Assembly: GCA_034933685.1 (NCBI GenBank)
Contig: JAYFNB010000018.1
Span: 1-64,000 of the forward strand
Length of the DNA: 64,000 bases
From: UBA8514 sp034933685
GTDB taxonomy: Bacteria > Bacillota > Clostridia > Lachnospirales > Anaerotignaceae
Reading direction: 5' to 3'
Both the position numbers and the translations under genes were made by a program. Position 1 is the first letter of the stretch, and the number at the start of each line of letters is the position of its first letter. Under the pieces are notes generated by a model. It ran no database searches. It was not told the origin of the DNA and was given only the letters and a program-made list of their open reading frames with translations. This document shows, piece after piece, positions 1 through 8,439 of the stretch.

Positions 1-141
1 ATAATTACGCTTGTATTTATATATGCAAAGAGAAAAGAAATTTTCAGATTATACAATGATTTTTGGAATCGTTTTATACCTGCAATTGAACGTGGAGAGA
101 ATCCAGAAAGAGTTGAGTATGAAACCATAGAGAAAGAATAA
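1..141 (+). CDS. 3' end of an unidentified, probably membrane, protein
   Basis: An open frame enters at base 1 and stops with TAA at 139-141, giving the last 46 residues of a protein whose start lies outside the window. It opens with a short hydrophobic stretch (IITLVFIYA) followed by a basic, then acidic, soluble tail rich in Arg, Glu and Lys. This is what the end of the last transmembrane helix plus a cytoplasmic tail of a transporter looks like. There is too little sequence to name a family. A long inverted repeat at 161-192 separates it from the racemase gene. Confidence 0.6.
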   Translation: MITLVFIYAKRKEIFRLYNDFWNRFIPAIERGENPERVEYETIEKE

Positions 142-160
142 GATTTTATAAAAAATAGTA

Positions 161-192
161 AATGTGGTAGGGTTTATAAACCCTGCCACATT
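161..192. terminator. 16-bp inverted repeat between the partial gene and alr
   Basis: Two 16-base arms (AATGTGGTAGGGTTTA and its complement with one T/G difference) abut with no loop bases. The hairpin has no T-run on the plus strand. On the minus strand it is followed by a TACTATTTTTT tract. It may end the upstream transcript or act on DNA as a binding site; the sequence does not decide between these. Confidence 0.45.
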
Positions 193-212
193 GGTATATG
201 GAGAAGAGAAAA

Positions 213-1400
213 ATGGAATTATTAAAACGAGCATGGATTGAAATTTCACTAGATAATTTACGTTATAATTATAAGCAGATAAAATCTCTGATACCTGAAA
301 CGACAATAATAATGGCTGTACTTAAAGCAAATGGATATAACTGTGGAGATATTCAAATTGCAGGAGAGTTAGCTAAGCTTGACGGGAAAATTCAGTTTGC
401 AGTTTCAAATATAAATGAAGCAATTGGATTACGTAACGGTGGTATAAAAAACCCTATACTTATTTTGGGTTATACACCGCCGGAACTTGCAAACAAACTT
501 TTTCAGTATGATGTTACCCAAACTTTAGTGTCTTTTGAATATGCACAACAGCTTAACATCATGGCAAAAGAGATGAATGCAAAACCTAAAGTAAACGTAA
601 AGCTTGATACTGGTATGGGCAGAATTGGAATTGTTTGTTATGACGAATTCTTTAAAAATGCTGTTGAAGAAGTTAATGAAATTTTTGGCATGGAGAATCT
701 TGAAATAACAGGTTGCTATACACATATATCAACACTTTATGAAAATGATGAGAGTTCCCTTGAATATACAAAGATACAATACTTACGTTTTATGAGGATT
801 ACGGATTATCTAAAAAATATTGGATTAAAGCTTGGTCTACTGCATTGCCTTAATTCCGCAGGTACTGCAAATATGCCACAGATGGCACTGGATATGGTAC
901 GCCCTGGCACGCTGATTTATGGCGCATTACCAGATATGTATAACCACAGCGGGATAGAGTTTAAACCAATTGTAAAGATAAAAGCTACAGTAGCAAAAGT
1001 AAGCACTAATAAAAAGAGCAGCTACATTGGTTACAGTAGAGCCTTTACAGTTACAGAGGACATTAAAACAGCAGTATTAACTATAGGGTATTCAGATATA
1101 CTTAGGATGGGTCAAGGCAAAGGGAAAGTACTTATTAATGATAAATTTTGTAATGTAATAGGCGGCGTATGTATGGATCAAATGGTTGTAGATATAACCC
1201 ATGCAGGTGAGGTTAATGCAGGTGATACTGCGGTTATACTTGGAAGATATGATAAAAATGAAATTACATTTGAAGATATGTCACAGTTCCTTCAATCTGG
1301 TGAAGAAGAAATATATTGCCATATAACAAGCCGTCCGCAAAGGGTCTATTATGATAACGGCCAAGTTGTGCTTTGTACAGGCTTTGGTACAATGGTATGA
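213..1400 (+). CDS. alr: Alanine racemase family protein
   Basis: This is a PLP-dependent fold-type III racemase that probably interconverts L- and D-alanine for peptidoglycan. The protein is 395 residues. The PLP lysine lies in AVLKANGY (about Lys38), and the second catalytic base is probably the Tyr in GYSRAF (about Tyr274). GGVCMDQMVVDIT is the conserved C-terminal beta-domain block. ATG at 213 is preferred over an earlier in-frame ATG at 198 because GGAG at 200-203 sits nine bases before it. The PLP motif departs from the common VVKADAYGHG, so another substrate such as serine cannot be excluded. A terminator follows at 1472. Confidence 0.85.
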   Translation: MELLKRAWIEISLDNLRYNYKQIKSLIPETTIIMAVLKANGYNCGDIQIAGELAKLDGKIQFAVSNINEAIGLRNGGIKNPILILGYTPPELANKLFQYDVTQTLVSFEYAQQLNIMAKEMNAKPKVNVKLDTGMGRIGIVCYDEFFKNAVEEVNEIFGMENLEITGCYTHISTLYENDESSLEYTKIQYLRFMRITDYLKNIGLKLGLLHCLNSAGTANMPQMALDMVRPGTLIYGALPDMYNHSGIEFKPIVKIKATVAKVSTNKKSSYIGYSRAFTVTEDIKTAVLTIGYSDILRMGQGKGKVLINDKFCNVIGGVCMDQMVVDITHAGEVNAGDTAVILGRYDKNEITFEDMSQFLQSGEEEIYCHITSRPQRVYYDNGQVVLCTGFGTMV

Positions 1401-1471
1401 TAAAGAGATATGACTTTGGCAAGTAGTTAGTCTATTTAAAAATTAAATAATATTTAATGAGCAAAATTTGT

Positions 1472-1521
1472 AAACCTTTAATCTGATGTAAGAGTAATTA
1501 CTTCGGGGTAAAGGTTTTTTA
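1472..1521 (+). terminator. Rho-independent terminator after alr
   Basis: AAACCTTTA pairs with TAAAGGTTT across a loop that can form its own small stem. A T6 run follows. Confidence 0.75.
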
Positions 1522-1601
1522 TATGGCTGAAAAGAATATTACTATAAAATAAATTAATAATCATTATAAATGCAACTAATTGTATAATTAAAAAGCTGCA
1601 A

Positions 1602-1648
1602 TTTACAAAATGGAAAATGTTTGATATAATAGATACTGACATATGTCA
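1602..1648 (+). promoter_or_regulatory. SigA-type promoter with palindromic operator for the split permease
   Basis: TTTACA at 1602-1607 and TATAAT at 1625-1630 are separated by exactly 17 bases. A perfect 12-bp palindrome, TGACATATGTCA, lies at 1637-1648, where transcription should begin. A bound regulator there would block initiation. The owner of the site is not known. Confidence 0.7.
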
Positions 1649-1687
1649 TTTGCGATATAAAACGTGAACTAACTAGGAGGCATCACA

Positions 1688-2167
1688 ATGGATTCTTATA
1701 TTTTCTACAGTCTAGCCATAATTTTGCTAATTCTTTCCTTCATAAAAGATAAGAAAAAGACAAAAATGGCTCTAAAAAAAGCATGGAAAGCATTTGAAAA
1801 TATTCTGCCGGAATTTCTTGTGGTAATATTATTGGTGGGTTTTTTGCTTGCAATCCTTAACCCAGAAACAATATCAAAAATAATTGGGTCAGAATCTGGC
1901 TGGGTTGGTGTGATTTTAGCTGCAATTATTGGGTCTGTTACACTTATTCCGGGCTTTGTGGCTTTTCCAACTGCTGCCATTCTTTTGAAAAACGGTGCAG
2001 GATATATGCAGATTGCGGCTTTTATTTCAACATTAATGATGGTTGGAATAGTAACAATGCCTGTTGAAATTAAATACTTTGGAAAAAAAATTTCCCTTAT
2101 GAGAAATTTATTGGCATTTTTCTTTTCCTTTATAGTTGCACTGATTATAGGAGCGGTGGTGATGTAG
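1688..2167 (+). CDS. Half-size permease, first subunit (YraQ/ArsP_1-like)
   Basis: This is a 159-residue integral membrane protein with about four hydrophobic segments and a short basic loop after the first. The core IGSVTLIPGFVAFPTAA matches the repeated core of DUF318/ArsP_1 permeases, which normally carry two such halves in one chain of about 300 residues. Here the second half is encoded by the next gene, which starts on the base after this stop codon. The ribosome binding site is AGGAGG. The likely role is half of an efflux or uptake channel. The substrate is unknown, and metal or metalloid is only suggested by the neighbouring ZIP transporter. Confidence 0.65.
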   Translation: MDSYIFYSLAIILLILSFIKDKKKTKMALKKAWKAFENILPEFLVVILLVGFLLAILNPETISKIIGSESGWVGVILAAIIGSVTLIPGFVAFPTAAILLKNGAGYMQIAAFISTLMMVGIVTMPVEIKYFGKKISLMRNLLAFFFSFIVALIIGAVVM

Positions 2168-2704
2168 ATGAAAAAAATAGTTAAGAGATATAGGGTGTTT
2201 TTTATTGTACTTTTTGCAATAATTTTATTATTGATTTTTAATCGTCAGTTAGGGCTTAAAGCACTTGGTATTACTGTCAATTCTGTAAAGGAAATGCTGC
2301 TTGTAATTCCTCCGATTTTTGTGCTTTTAGGTCTTCTTGATGTTTGGGTGCCAAGAGAAACTATGATAAAATACATGGGTGAAGGTTCTGGCATAAAAGG
2401 CATACTATTGGCTATTTTCATTGGCTCTGCGGCAGCAGGTCCTTTGTATGGTGCGTTTCCAATCGCATCTGTATTCATGAAAAAAGGGGTTAAGTTTACT
2501 AATATTTTGATTTTTATTGGGGCTTGGTCTACAACTAAAATTCCTATGTTCCTCTTTGAAATGGCAGCTTTAGGTAATAAATTCGCAGTTGCAAGACTTC
2601 TTATTGATATACCAGGCATTATAATAATTGCTTTAATTTTGTCTCGAATGGTGTCTGAAAAAGAAATTGAAGAAATTTATGATAAAGTTAAAACTATTGA
2701 ATAA
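2168..2704 (+). CDS. Half-size permease, second subunit (YraQ/ArsP_1-like)
   Basis: This is a 178-residue membrane protein encoded immediately after the first half, with no spacer. Its core (IGSAAAGPLYGAFPIASVF) aligns with the core of the upstream protein. Both share IGS, a Pro, then AFP and A, so the two genes are homologous halves of one transporter. The second core contains an extra KIP motif and ends in a charged cytoplasmic tail. The two proteins almost certainly work as a heterodimer. No substrate-binding cysteines or histidines stand out. Confidence 0.65.
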   Translation: MKKIVKRYRVFFIVLFAIILLLIFNRQLGLKALGITVNSVKEMLLVIPPIFVLLGLLDVWVPRETMIKYMGEGSGIKGILLAIFIGSAAAGPLYGAFPIASVFMKKGVKFTNILIFIGAWSTTKIPMFLFEMAALGNKFAVARLLIDIPGIIIIALILSRMVSEKEIEEIYDKVKTIE

Positions 2705-2725
2705 AATGCTGAACCAGTAATAAAA

Positions 2726-2776
2726 AGTGAAGAATTCACTAGAATTTATAGAGATTATTGAAAATTTTTTTATAAT
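2726..2776 (+). promoter_or_regulatory. Putative promoter region of the ZIP transporter
   Basis: A TATAAT box lies at 2771-2776. Upstream is an inverted repeat, AGTGAA-GAA-TTCACT, at 2726-2740. No good -35 box is visible. The repeat could be an operator, perhaps for a metal sensor, but that is inference. Confidence 0.4.
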
Positions 2777-2854
2777 GGTATAAATGAATGTTAATGAAGA
2801 GGACGCTAACGAATGAATTAGACTATAGCTATTACATCGAATGGAGTGAAAATA

Positions 2855-3646
2855 ATGAATGCTTTATTATGGGCGGCAGGTGGAACAGGGTTTACTTTTT
2901 TAATGACCACCTTGGGTTCAGCTATGGTTTTTATGTTTCGCAAAGAAATGAACGACCGAGTACAAAAAATATTTCTTGGCTTTGCGGCAGGTGTTATGAT
3001 AGCAGCATCAGTGTGGAGCCTTTTGATACCTGCCATAGAGGAAGCTGAAGCAAACGGGCAAATTGGATGGATTCCTGCGGCAGGTGGTTTTGTGCTTGGA
3101 ATTGCATTTTTATATGGCCTTGACCTTTTGGTTCCGCATCTTCATCCAGGTGCAAATGAAACGGAAGGAATTTCATCGTCGATGAAACGAACTTCTTTAC
3201 TTGTGCTGGCTGTAACATTACATAATATTCCAGAGGGAATGGCAGTTGGGTTATCATTTGCATTGGCAGCACAGCACTTAGGCGAATCTTCAGCATATGC
3301 TTCTGCAATTGCGCTTGCCATTGGCATTGGCATACAAAATTTTCCAGAAGGGGCGGCAATTTCCTTGCCGTTAAGACAAGAAGGCATGGGCGTTGGACGG
3401 TCGTTTTTCCTTGGCAGCATGACAGGAATTGTTGAGCCCATATTTGGAATTTTGGCTGTTTTAGTTGCAAGCATCATTGCTCCTTACATGCCGTGGCTTT
3501 TGGCATTTGCAGCCGGAGCAATGATGTATGTAGTGGTAGAAGAGTTAATTCCAGAGGCTCATCTTGGTGAACATTCTAATATTGGTACAATGGGTGTTAT
3601 GAGCGGCTTCTTAATTATGATGATTTTGGATGTTGCGTTGGGCTAG
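2855..3646 (+). CDS. ZIP family divalent metal transporter
   Basis: This is a 263-residue ZIP (zinc/iron-regulated-like permease) that moves divalent metals such as zinc into the cytoplasm. It has about eight transmembrane segments. The metal-site motifs are in TM4 (LHNIPEGMAVG) and TM5 (QNFPEGAAIS), and there is a short His loop (HLHPG). Its length fits the bacterial GufA-type branch. ATG at 2855 is chosen because GGAG at 2843-2846 lies eight bases upstream; a GTG at 2846 would overlap that site. It appears to be transcribed alone and is followed by the AraC regulator. Confidence 0.9.
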   Translation: MNALLWAAGGTGFTFLMTTLGSAMVFMFRKEMNDRVQKIFLGFAAGVMIAASVWSLLIPAIEEAEANGQIGWIPAAGGFVLGIAFLYGLDLLVPHLHPGANETEGISSSMKRTSLLVLAVTLHNIPEGMAVGLSFALAAQHLGESSAYASAIALAIGIGIQNFPEGAAISLPLRQEGMGVGRSFFLGSMTGIVEPIFGILAVLVASIIAPYMPWLLAFAAGAMMYVVVEELIPEAHLGEHSNIGTMGVMSGFLIMMILDVALG

Positions 3647-3746
3647 ATGTAGTTGAAAGTAGGCGAGAGCAATAAGTATTTTATCAAAACAAAGGGGTTT
3701 ATATGGACCCGAAATTAAGGTTGTTATTGAAACAGATAAATGTTCT

Positions 3747-4661
3747 GTGTACAAGATGGAAAGTGACAGTGGCGAAGGTGTTATGACCAGTTATAACGTG
3801 TTTCCTGGAATTGAAATTCTCTACAATGATTTTCATATGGGGAATTGCTTTAACAATAAACAAGCTTTGTTAAACATTATGGAAATTAATCATTGCAGAG
3901 AAGGACGCTTTGAATGTGACTTTCAAAATGGAGCTTGTGCATATTTGGAGGAAGGTGACCTTTCTGTAAATATGTTAGGAAACAAAACTAAGAATTCATG
4001 CTTTCCACTGGAACACTATCATGGGGTATCTGTTGTAATTGACATTGATGAGGCGGCCAGTTCAATTTCATCTGTGTTAAATGATATATCAATTGACCTA
4101 CATGCACTAAGGGATAAATTGTGCTTTGGTGATCAATGTTTTATTATGAGGGCGAAGGATTCGGTAGAACATATTTTTTCGGAGCTTTACACGGTGCCAG
4201 ACCAAGTTAAGTATGGTTATTTTAAGCTTAAAGTTTTGGAATTACTATTGTTTCTAAGTATAGTTGAAGTATCCGATAGCAGAAACGAACGCAAGTATTT
4301 TAACAAAAATCAGGTGGAAATTGTGAAAGAAATAAAGGAATTTATGACCCATAACTTGGAGGAACATTATACATTAGAGGTACTTTCCAATAACTTTTGC
4401 ATACCACTTACTGCAATGAAACTTTGCTTTAAGGGCGTTTATGGCACTTCAATATATGCCTTTATGCGTTCCTATAGAATGCAGGTGGCATCGGTTTTGT
4501 TGCGCCAAGGAACTGAAAGTGTTACGGCTATTGCAAATAAGGTTGGGTATATTAATGCCAGCAAATTTGCTTTTGCTTTTAAGCAAGTTATGGGAATGTC
4601 TCCATTAAAATATCGTAAAATTAATCGCCTAAATGGAGTAACACTTGACCATTTGGAGTAG
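3747..4661 (+). CDS. AraC family transcriptional regulator (N-terminus uncertain)
   Basis: The protein has an N-terminal cupin-like sensing region and a C-terminal double helix-turn-helix (about residues 200-292, ending GMSPLKYRK) typical of AraC/XylS regulators. The first standard in-frame start is GTG 3747 or ATG 3756, and neither has a ribosome binding site. A well-placed AAAGGGG and ATG at 3703 lie in the +1 frame, and the coding-like frame stays open back to 3663. The true gene may therefore have lost a base near its 5' end. It probably controls the ABC pair downstream, as AraC proteins do in siderophore transporter loci such as ybtA-ybtPQ. Confidence 0.75.
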   Translation: MYKMESDSGEGVMTSYNVFPGIEILYNDFHMGNCFNNKQALLNIMEINHCREGRFECDFQNGACAYLEEGDLSVNMLGNKTKNSCFPLEHYHGVSVVIDIDEAASSISSVLNDISIDLHALRDKLCFGDQCFIMRAKDSVEHIFSELYTVPDQVKYGYFKLKVLELLLFLSIVEVSDSRNERKYFNKNQVEIVKEIKEFMTHNLEEHYTLEVLSNNFCIPLTAMKLCFKGVYGTSIYAFMRSYRMQVASVLLRQGTESVTAIANKVGYINASKFAFAFKQVMGMSPLKYRKINRLNGVTLDHLE

Positions 4662-4707
4662 AAAAAAAATAATTGTTAGAGTATAATACATAATTGTTAA
4701 GAAGATA

Positions 4708-4730
4708 GTGCGCCCAATTGGCGCTTTTTA
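4708..4730 (+). terminator. Terminator after the AraC gene
   Basis: GCGCC and GGCGC pair around an AATT-containing loop, followed by TTTTTA. It isolates the regulator transcript from the ABC genes. Confidence 0.75.
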
Positions 4731-4759
4731 TTGACGGTAAAGTTAGTTTAAACTAACAA
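4731..4759 (+). promoter_or_regulatory. Promoter and 16-bp palindromic operator of the ABC pair
   Basis: A TTGACG -35 box at 4731-4736 directly follows the terminator T-run. A weak -10 (TAACAA, 4754-4759) lies 17 bases on. A perfect palindrome, GTTAGTTTAAACTAAC, at 4742-4757 fills the spacer and overlaps the -10. The outer TTAG/CTAA arms resemble DtxR/IdeR-type metal-repressor boxes, which would suit an iron-related transporter; this is inference. Confidence 0.6.
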
Positions 4760-4789
4760 ATTATTTTGATTAAACTTGGAGGTGTTATT

Positions 4790-6580
4790 TTGAATGATAA
4801 TAAAGTGAAAATTTCAGAAATCCTTGCTTTTGGAGGGAATTTTCGAGTACTAACGTTTTTAGGATGTATCCTTTCGGGAATCAGTGCAGTGCTTTCTCTT
4901 ATGCCGTTTGTGTACATATGGTTTATTGTAAGAGATATTTTTGCTGTATTTCCAAATGTGTCTCAAGCAATAAATCTAGTTCATTACGGATGGATGACGG
5001 TGTTCTTTGCACTAGCAAGCATAGTGGTTTACTTTGGAGCTTTGATGTGTACACATATTTCTGCATTCCGTATTGCAAGAAATATGAGAAGCAGAGCTTT
5101 GCACCATATAGTTAAATTGCCACTGGGATACTTATCTAGTCAAGGTAGTGGAAAGCTGCGCCGAATTATTGATGAAAGCTCGGGACAAACAGAAACATTC
5201 TTAGCACATCAGTTGCCAGACTTAACAGGTGCATATGTAACACCAGTGGCTATGATTGTGTTACTTTTTACTTTTGATTGGCGTCTTGGACTGATAAGTT
5301 TGTTGCCAATTTTAATTGGATTTTGTTTTATGACTAAAATGGCTGGCCCTTCCATTAGAGCCAAAATGGCAGAGTATCAGAATTCACTGGAGAATATGAA
5401 CAATGAAGCAGTAGAATATATTCGTGGCATTCCCGTTGTAAAAACATTTCAACAAAGTGTTTTTTCTTTTAAAAATTTTCACGACGCAATTATGCGTTAT
5501 AAAAAATGGGTAGTTGAGTACACACTTTCTTTTCGTGTACCAATGACTTGCTTTACGGTGTGTATTAATGCAATTTTTGCTTTTTTAATTCCTGCTGGCA
5601 TACTTTTAATAGCTTCTGCCGTAAATTACCAAAAGTTTTTGCTTGATTTTATTTTTTATGTTTTATTTACACCGTATTGTACTGTTATGATGACACGCAT
5701 ACTTTTTTCAAGTGAAAATTCAATGCTTGCAAGAGATGCTTTGGGTAGGATAAACACCATTATAAATGAAAACCCACTAGAAGAACCAAGCAATCCTATT
5801 TCTCCTAAGGATGCATCTATTACCTTTGATGAGGTGCAATTTACTTATAATGGTGCAAGCCAGCCTGCTATAAATAATGTTTCCTTCCATGTTACACAAG
5901 GCTCAACTTATGCGTTGGTGGGTCCATCTGGCGGTGGAAAAACAACAGTTGCAAGTTTAATTCCAAGGTTTTGGGATGTAAACAGTGGAAGTGTTTTGGT
6001 AGGTGGAGTTGATGTGCGTAACATAGCTACCGAAGTTTTAATGAATTATGTTTCTTTCGTTTTTCAGGATACACATTTGTTTAAAACCAGTTTGTTGGAA
6101 AATATTCGCGCTTCTAAACCTAATGCTTCCAGAGAAGAAATTATGAAAGCGGCTAAGGCGGCGCAATGCGAAGATATTATTGCAAAAATGCCCAATGGCA
6201 TAGATACAGTTGTTGGCACAAAAGGTGTTTATCTTTCAGGAGGAGAAGCGCAACGCATAGCTCTTGCCCGTGCAATATTAAAAAATGCACCAATCATATT
6301 GCTTGACGAAGCGACTGCTTTTGCAGACCCTGAAAATGAGCACCAAATTCAGTTAGCTTTCAAAGAGTTGACGAAAGGTAAGACGGTGCTAATGATTGCT
6401 CACCGTCTTTCAACAATACGCAATGCGGACTGCATAATTGTAATTAAAGACGGTGTTATTGCTGAGCAAGGTTCTCATGACAAACTTGTTGCTACAAAGG
6501 GGCTGTATTCAAAAATGTGGACAGACTACAAGTCCTCAACTAATTGGAAAGTAGGTAAGGAGGTTGCTTACAATGGTTAA
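4790..6580 (+). CDS. ABC exporter-fold permease/ATPase, subunit 1 (IrtA/YbtP-like)
   Basis: This is a 596-residue half-transporter with six N-terminal transmembrane helices and a C-terminal ATPase. Walker A is GPSGGGKTT (about 377), the signature is LSGGEAQR (about 481), Walker B is IILLDEAT, and the switch His is in IAHRLS. The D-loop reads AFADPENE rather than the usual SALD, a form I associate with the YbtP/IrtA group. The start is TTG at 4790, placed by GGAGGTG at 4778-4784. It overlaps the next gene by 8 bp, so the two should form a heterodimer. Fe-siderophore uptake is the best guess from the AraC neighbour and the family; export of a peptide or drug is the alternative. Confidence 0.8.
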   Translation: MNDNKVKISEILAFGGNFRVLTFLGCILSGISAVLSLMPFVYIWFIVRDIFAVFPNVSQAINLVHYGWMTVFFALASIVVYFGALMCTHISAFRIARNMRSRALHHIVKLPLGYLSSQGSGKLRRIIDESSGQTETFLAHQLPDLTGAYVTPVAMIVLLFTFDWRLGLISLLPILIGFCFMTKMAGPSIRAKMAEYQNSLENMNNEAVEYIRGIPVVKTFQQSVFSFKNFHDAIMRYKKWVVEYTLSFRVPMTCFTVCINAIFAFLIPAGILLIASAVNYQKFLLDFIFYVLFTPYCTVMMTRILFSSENSMLARDALGRINTIINENPLEEPSNPISPKDASITFDEVQFTYNGASQPAINNVSFHVTQGSTYALVGPSGGGKTTVASLIPRFWDVNSGSVLVGGVDVRNIATEVLMNYVSFVFQDTHLFKTSLLENIRASKPNASREEIMKAAKAAQCEDIIAKMPNGIDTVVGTKGVYLSGGEAQRIALARAILKNAPIILLDEATAFADPENEHQIQLAFKELTKGKTVLMIAHRLSTIRNADCIIVIKDGVIAEQGSHDKLVATKGLYSKMWTDYKSSTNWKVGKEVAYNG

Positions 6581-8315
6581 TTTTTTTAGAAAAAGATTTG
6601 CACTAAGCGAACAAGGCGCAAAGGATTTAATTAAAGCCATTATAGCCTGCACACTTACAGATATAAGCCTAATGTTCCCTGTGGGTGTTTTGTATATGCT
6701 GTTAAAAGATTTTGTTTCACCGTTAATAAGTGGCGAAGCAGTGGAAATTAGCATATGGGCGTATGTACGAATTTCTTTGTTTATTTTGATTATTATTTTT
6801 GTATTGGAATATAACCAATACAACAAAACATACCTTTCTTCATACCAAGAAAGTGCAAACAAACGGATTTCCCTTGCAGAAAAATTGAGGAAAATACCGC
6901 TATCCTTTTTCGGCAAAAGAGACTTGTCGGATTTAACAACTACAATTATGGCAGACTGTGCAGGATTAGAAACGGCATTTTCACACTATATTCCTGAATT
7001 TATTGGGGCTGTAATATCTGTAAGTTTAATAAGTATTGGTCTGTTTATTACAGATTGGAGAATGGCTTTAGCCCTATTATGGGTAGTACCAATTGCGTTT
7101 ATAATAACCGTTGGCGGAAAGGCACATCAAGATAAAATTAATTTAATGAATAAGCAATCTCAGCTTAATCGTGCCGATGGTATTCAGGAATGCATTGAAA
7201 CGGTTAGGGAAATTAAGGCCAATAACCAAACGGAAAAATACTTGTCTGAGCTCGATGAAAAGCTGAAGGCTTCAGAGAGAACAAGCATTAAAGCAGAGCT
7301 TCACGTAGCTATGTTTGTAGTTTCTGCACAAATGCTTTTGCGAGTAGGCGTTGCAACAGTGGTGTTAGTAGGTTCAATGCTGCTAATCAATGGCGCAACA
7401 GATTTCCTTACATTTCTAATGTTTATGATAGCGGCATCCCGTGTTTTTGATCCGCTTTCAGCTTCACTTATAAACCTCGCAGCAATGTTTAATGCTTTAA
7501 TCCAAATTGACCGCATGAAAAAAATTGAAGAACAACCTATTCAAACAGGAAAAGAAAATGCAGCCTATAATGGATATGACATTTGTTTTGACCATGTTGG
7601 GTTTGCATACAATGATGGTGAAACAGTTCTAAGTGATGTTTCATTTACTGCAAAACAAGGGGAGATTACAGCACTTGTTGGACCGTCTGGTGGTGGAAAA
7701 AGTACGGCGGCAAAACTATCAGCACGATTTTGGGATGTTACAAAGGGGAAAATTACCCTTGGCGGTACAGATATAAGCGGTGTGGAACCAGAAACATTTC
7801 TTCGCAATTTTTCAATTGTTTTTCAGGACGTAGTGCTTTTTAACAACACTGTAATGGAGAATATTCGCCTTGGAAAGCGAAATGCCACTGATGAAGAGGT
7901 TTTGGCGGCGGCGAAAGCGGCACAATGCGATGAATTTGTAAAGCAAATGCCACAAGGATATCAAACAGTAATTGGAGAAAATGGGTCAACACTTTCAGGC
8001 GGAGAGAGACAGAGAATTTCAATTGCCAGAGCATTATTAAAGGATGCTCCAGTAATTCTTCTTGACGAGGCAACAGCTTCTTTAGATGTTGAAAATGAAT
8101 CATTTATTCAGGCGGCGCTTGCAAATTTGGTAAAAGACAAAACTGTGTTAGTAATTGCCCATAGAATGAGAACAATAGCTGGGGCGGATAAAATTGTGGT
8201 GCTTGAAAACGGAACAGTGGCGGAGGAAGGCAACCATGTAGAGCTTTTAGAAAAGAATGGACTTTACAACAGGCTATGGTCAATTCAGAATCAAGCAAGT
8301 GAATGGGCATTATAG
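6573..8315 (+). CDS. ABC exporter-fold permease/ATPase, subunit 2 (IrtB/YbtQ-like)
   Basis: This is the 580-residue partner of the preceding gene, with six transmembrane helices followed by an ATPase. Walker A is GPSGGGKST (about 370), the signature LSGGERQR (about 473), Walker B VILLDEATASLD, and the switch His is in IAHRM. Every ATPase motif is canonical, so both sites of the heterodimer look active. ATG 6573 is chosen over TTG 6564 because AAGGAGG ends about ten bases before it. The start lies inside the last codons of subunit 1, implying translational coupling. A convergent terminator-like hairpin follows at 8362. Confidence 0.82.
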   Translation: MVNFFRKRFALSEQGAKDLIKAIIACTLTDISLMFPVGVLYMLLKDFVSPLISGEAVEISIWAYVRISLFILIIIFVLEYNQYNKTYLSSYQESANKRISLAEKLRKIPLSFFGKRDLSDLTTTIMADCAGLETAFSHYIPEFIGAVISVSLISIGLFITDWRMALALLWVVPIAFIITVGGKAHQDKINLMNKQSQLNRADGIQECIETVREIKANNQTEKYLSELDEKLKASERTSIKAELHVAMFVVSAQMLLRVGVATVVLVGSMLLINGATDFLTFLMFMIAASRVFDPLSASLINLAAMFNALIQIDRMKKIEEQPIQTGKENAAYNGYDICFDHVGFAYNDGETVLSDVSFTAKQGEITALVGPSGGGKSTAAKLSARFWDVTKGKITLGGTDISGVEPETFLRNFSIVFQDVVLFNNTVMENIRLGKRNATDEEVLAAAKAAQCDEFVKQMPQGYQTVIGENGSTLSGGERQRISIARALLKDAPVILLDEATASLDVENESFIQAALANLVKDKTVLVIAHRMRTIAGADKIVVLENGTVAEEGNHVELLEKNGLYNRLWSIQNQASEWAL

Positions 8316-8361
8316 TGAGGATATTTAGAAATCGCTTAAAGTTGTAATCAATAGTAGGAAG

Positions 8362-8397
8362 GAAATCCACGAGGAGCTGAAAATTCCCCGTGGATTA
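8362..8397. terminator. Hairpin between convergent genes
   Basis: AATCCACG at 8364-8371 pairs with CGTGGATT at 8389-8396. It sits between the ends of the ABC pair and the minus-strand operon and could stop both. T-runs are poor. Confidence 0.5.
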
Positions 8398-8439
8398 GTT
8401 ATAAGTTGAATTTTACAATTTGTTTAGAATTACTGCCGG

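Noticed and set aside
2788..3048. 86-codon frame at the start of the ZIP gene
   Set aside because: It overlaps the ZIP coding region in another frame and lacks a ribosome binding site.
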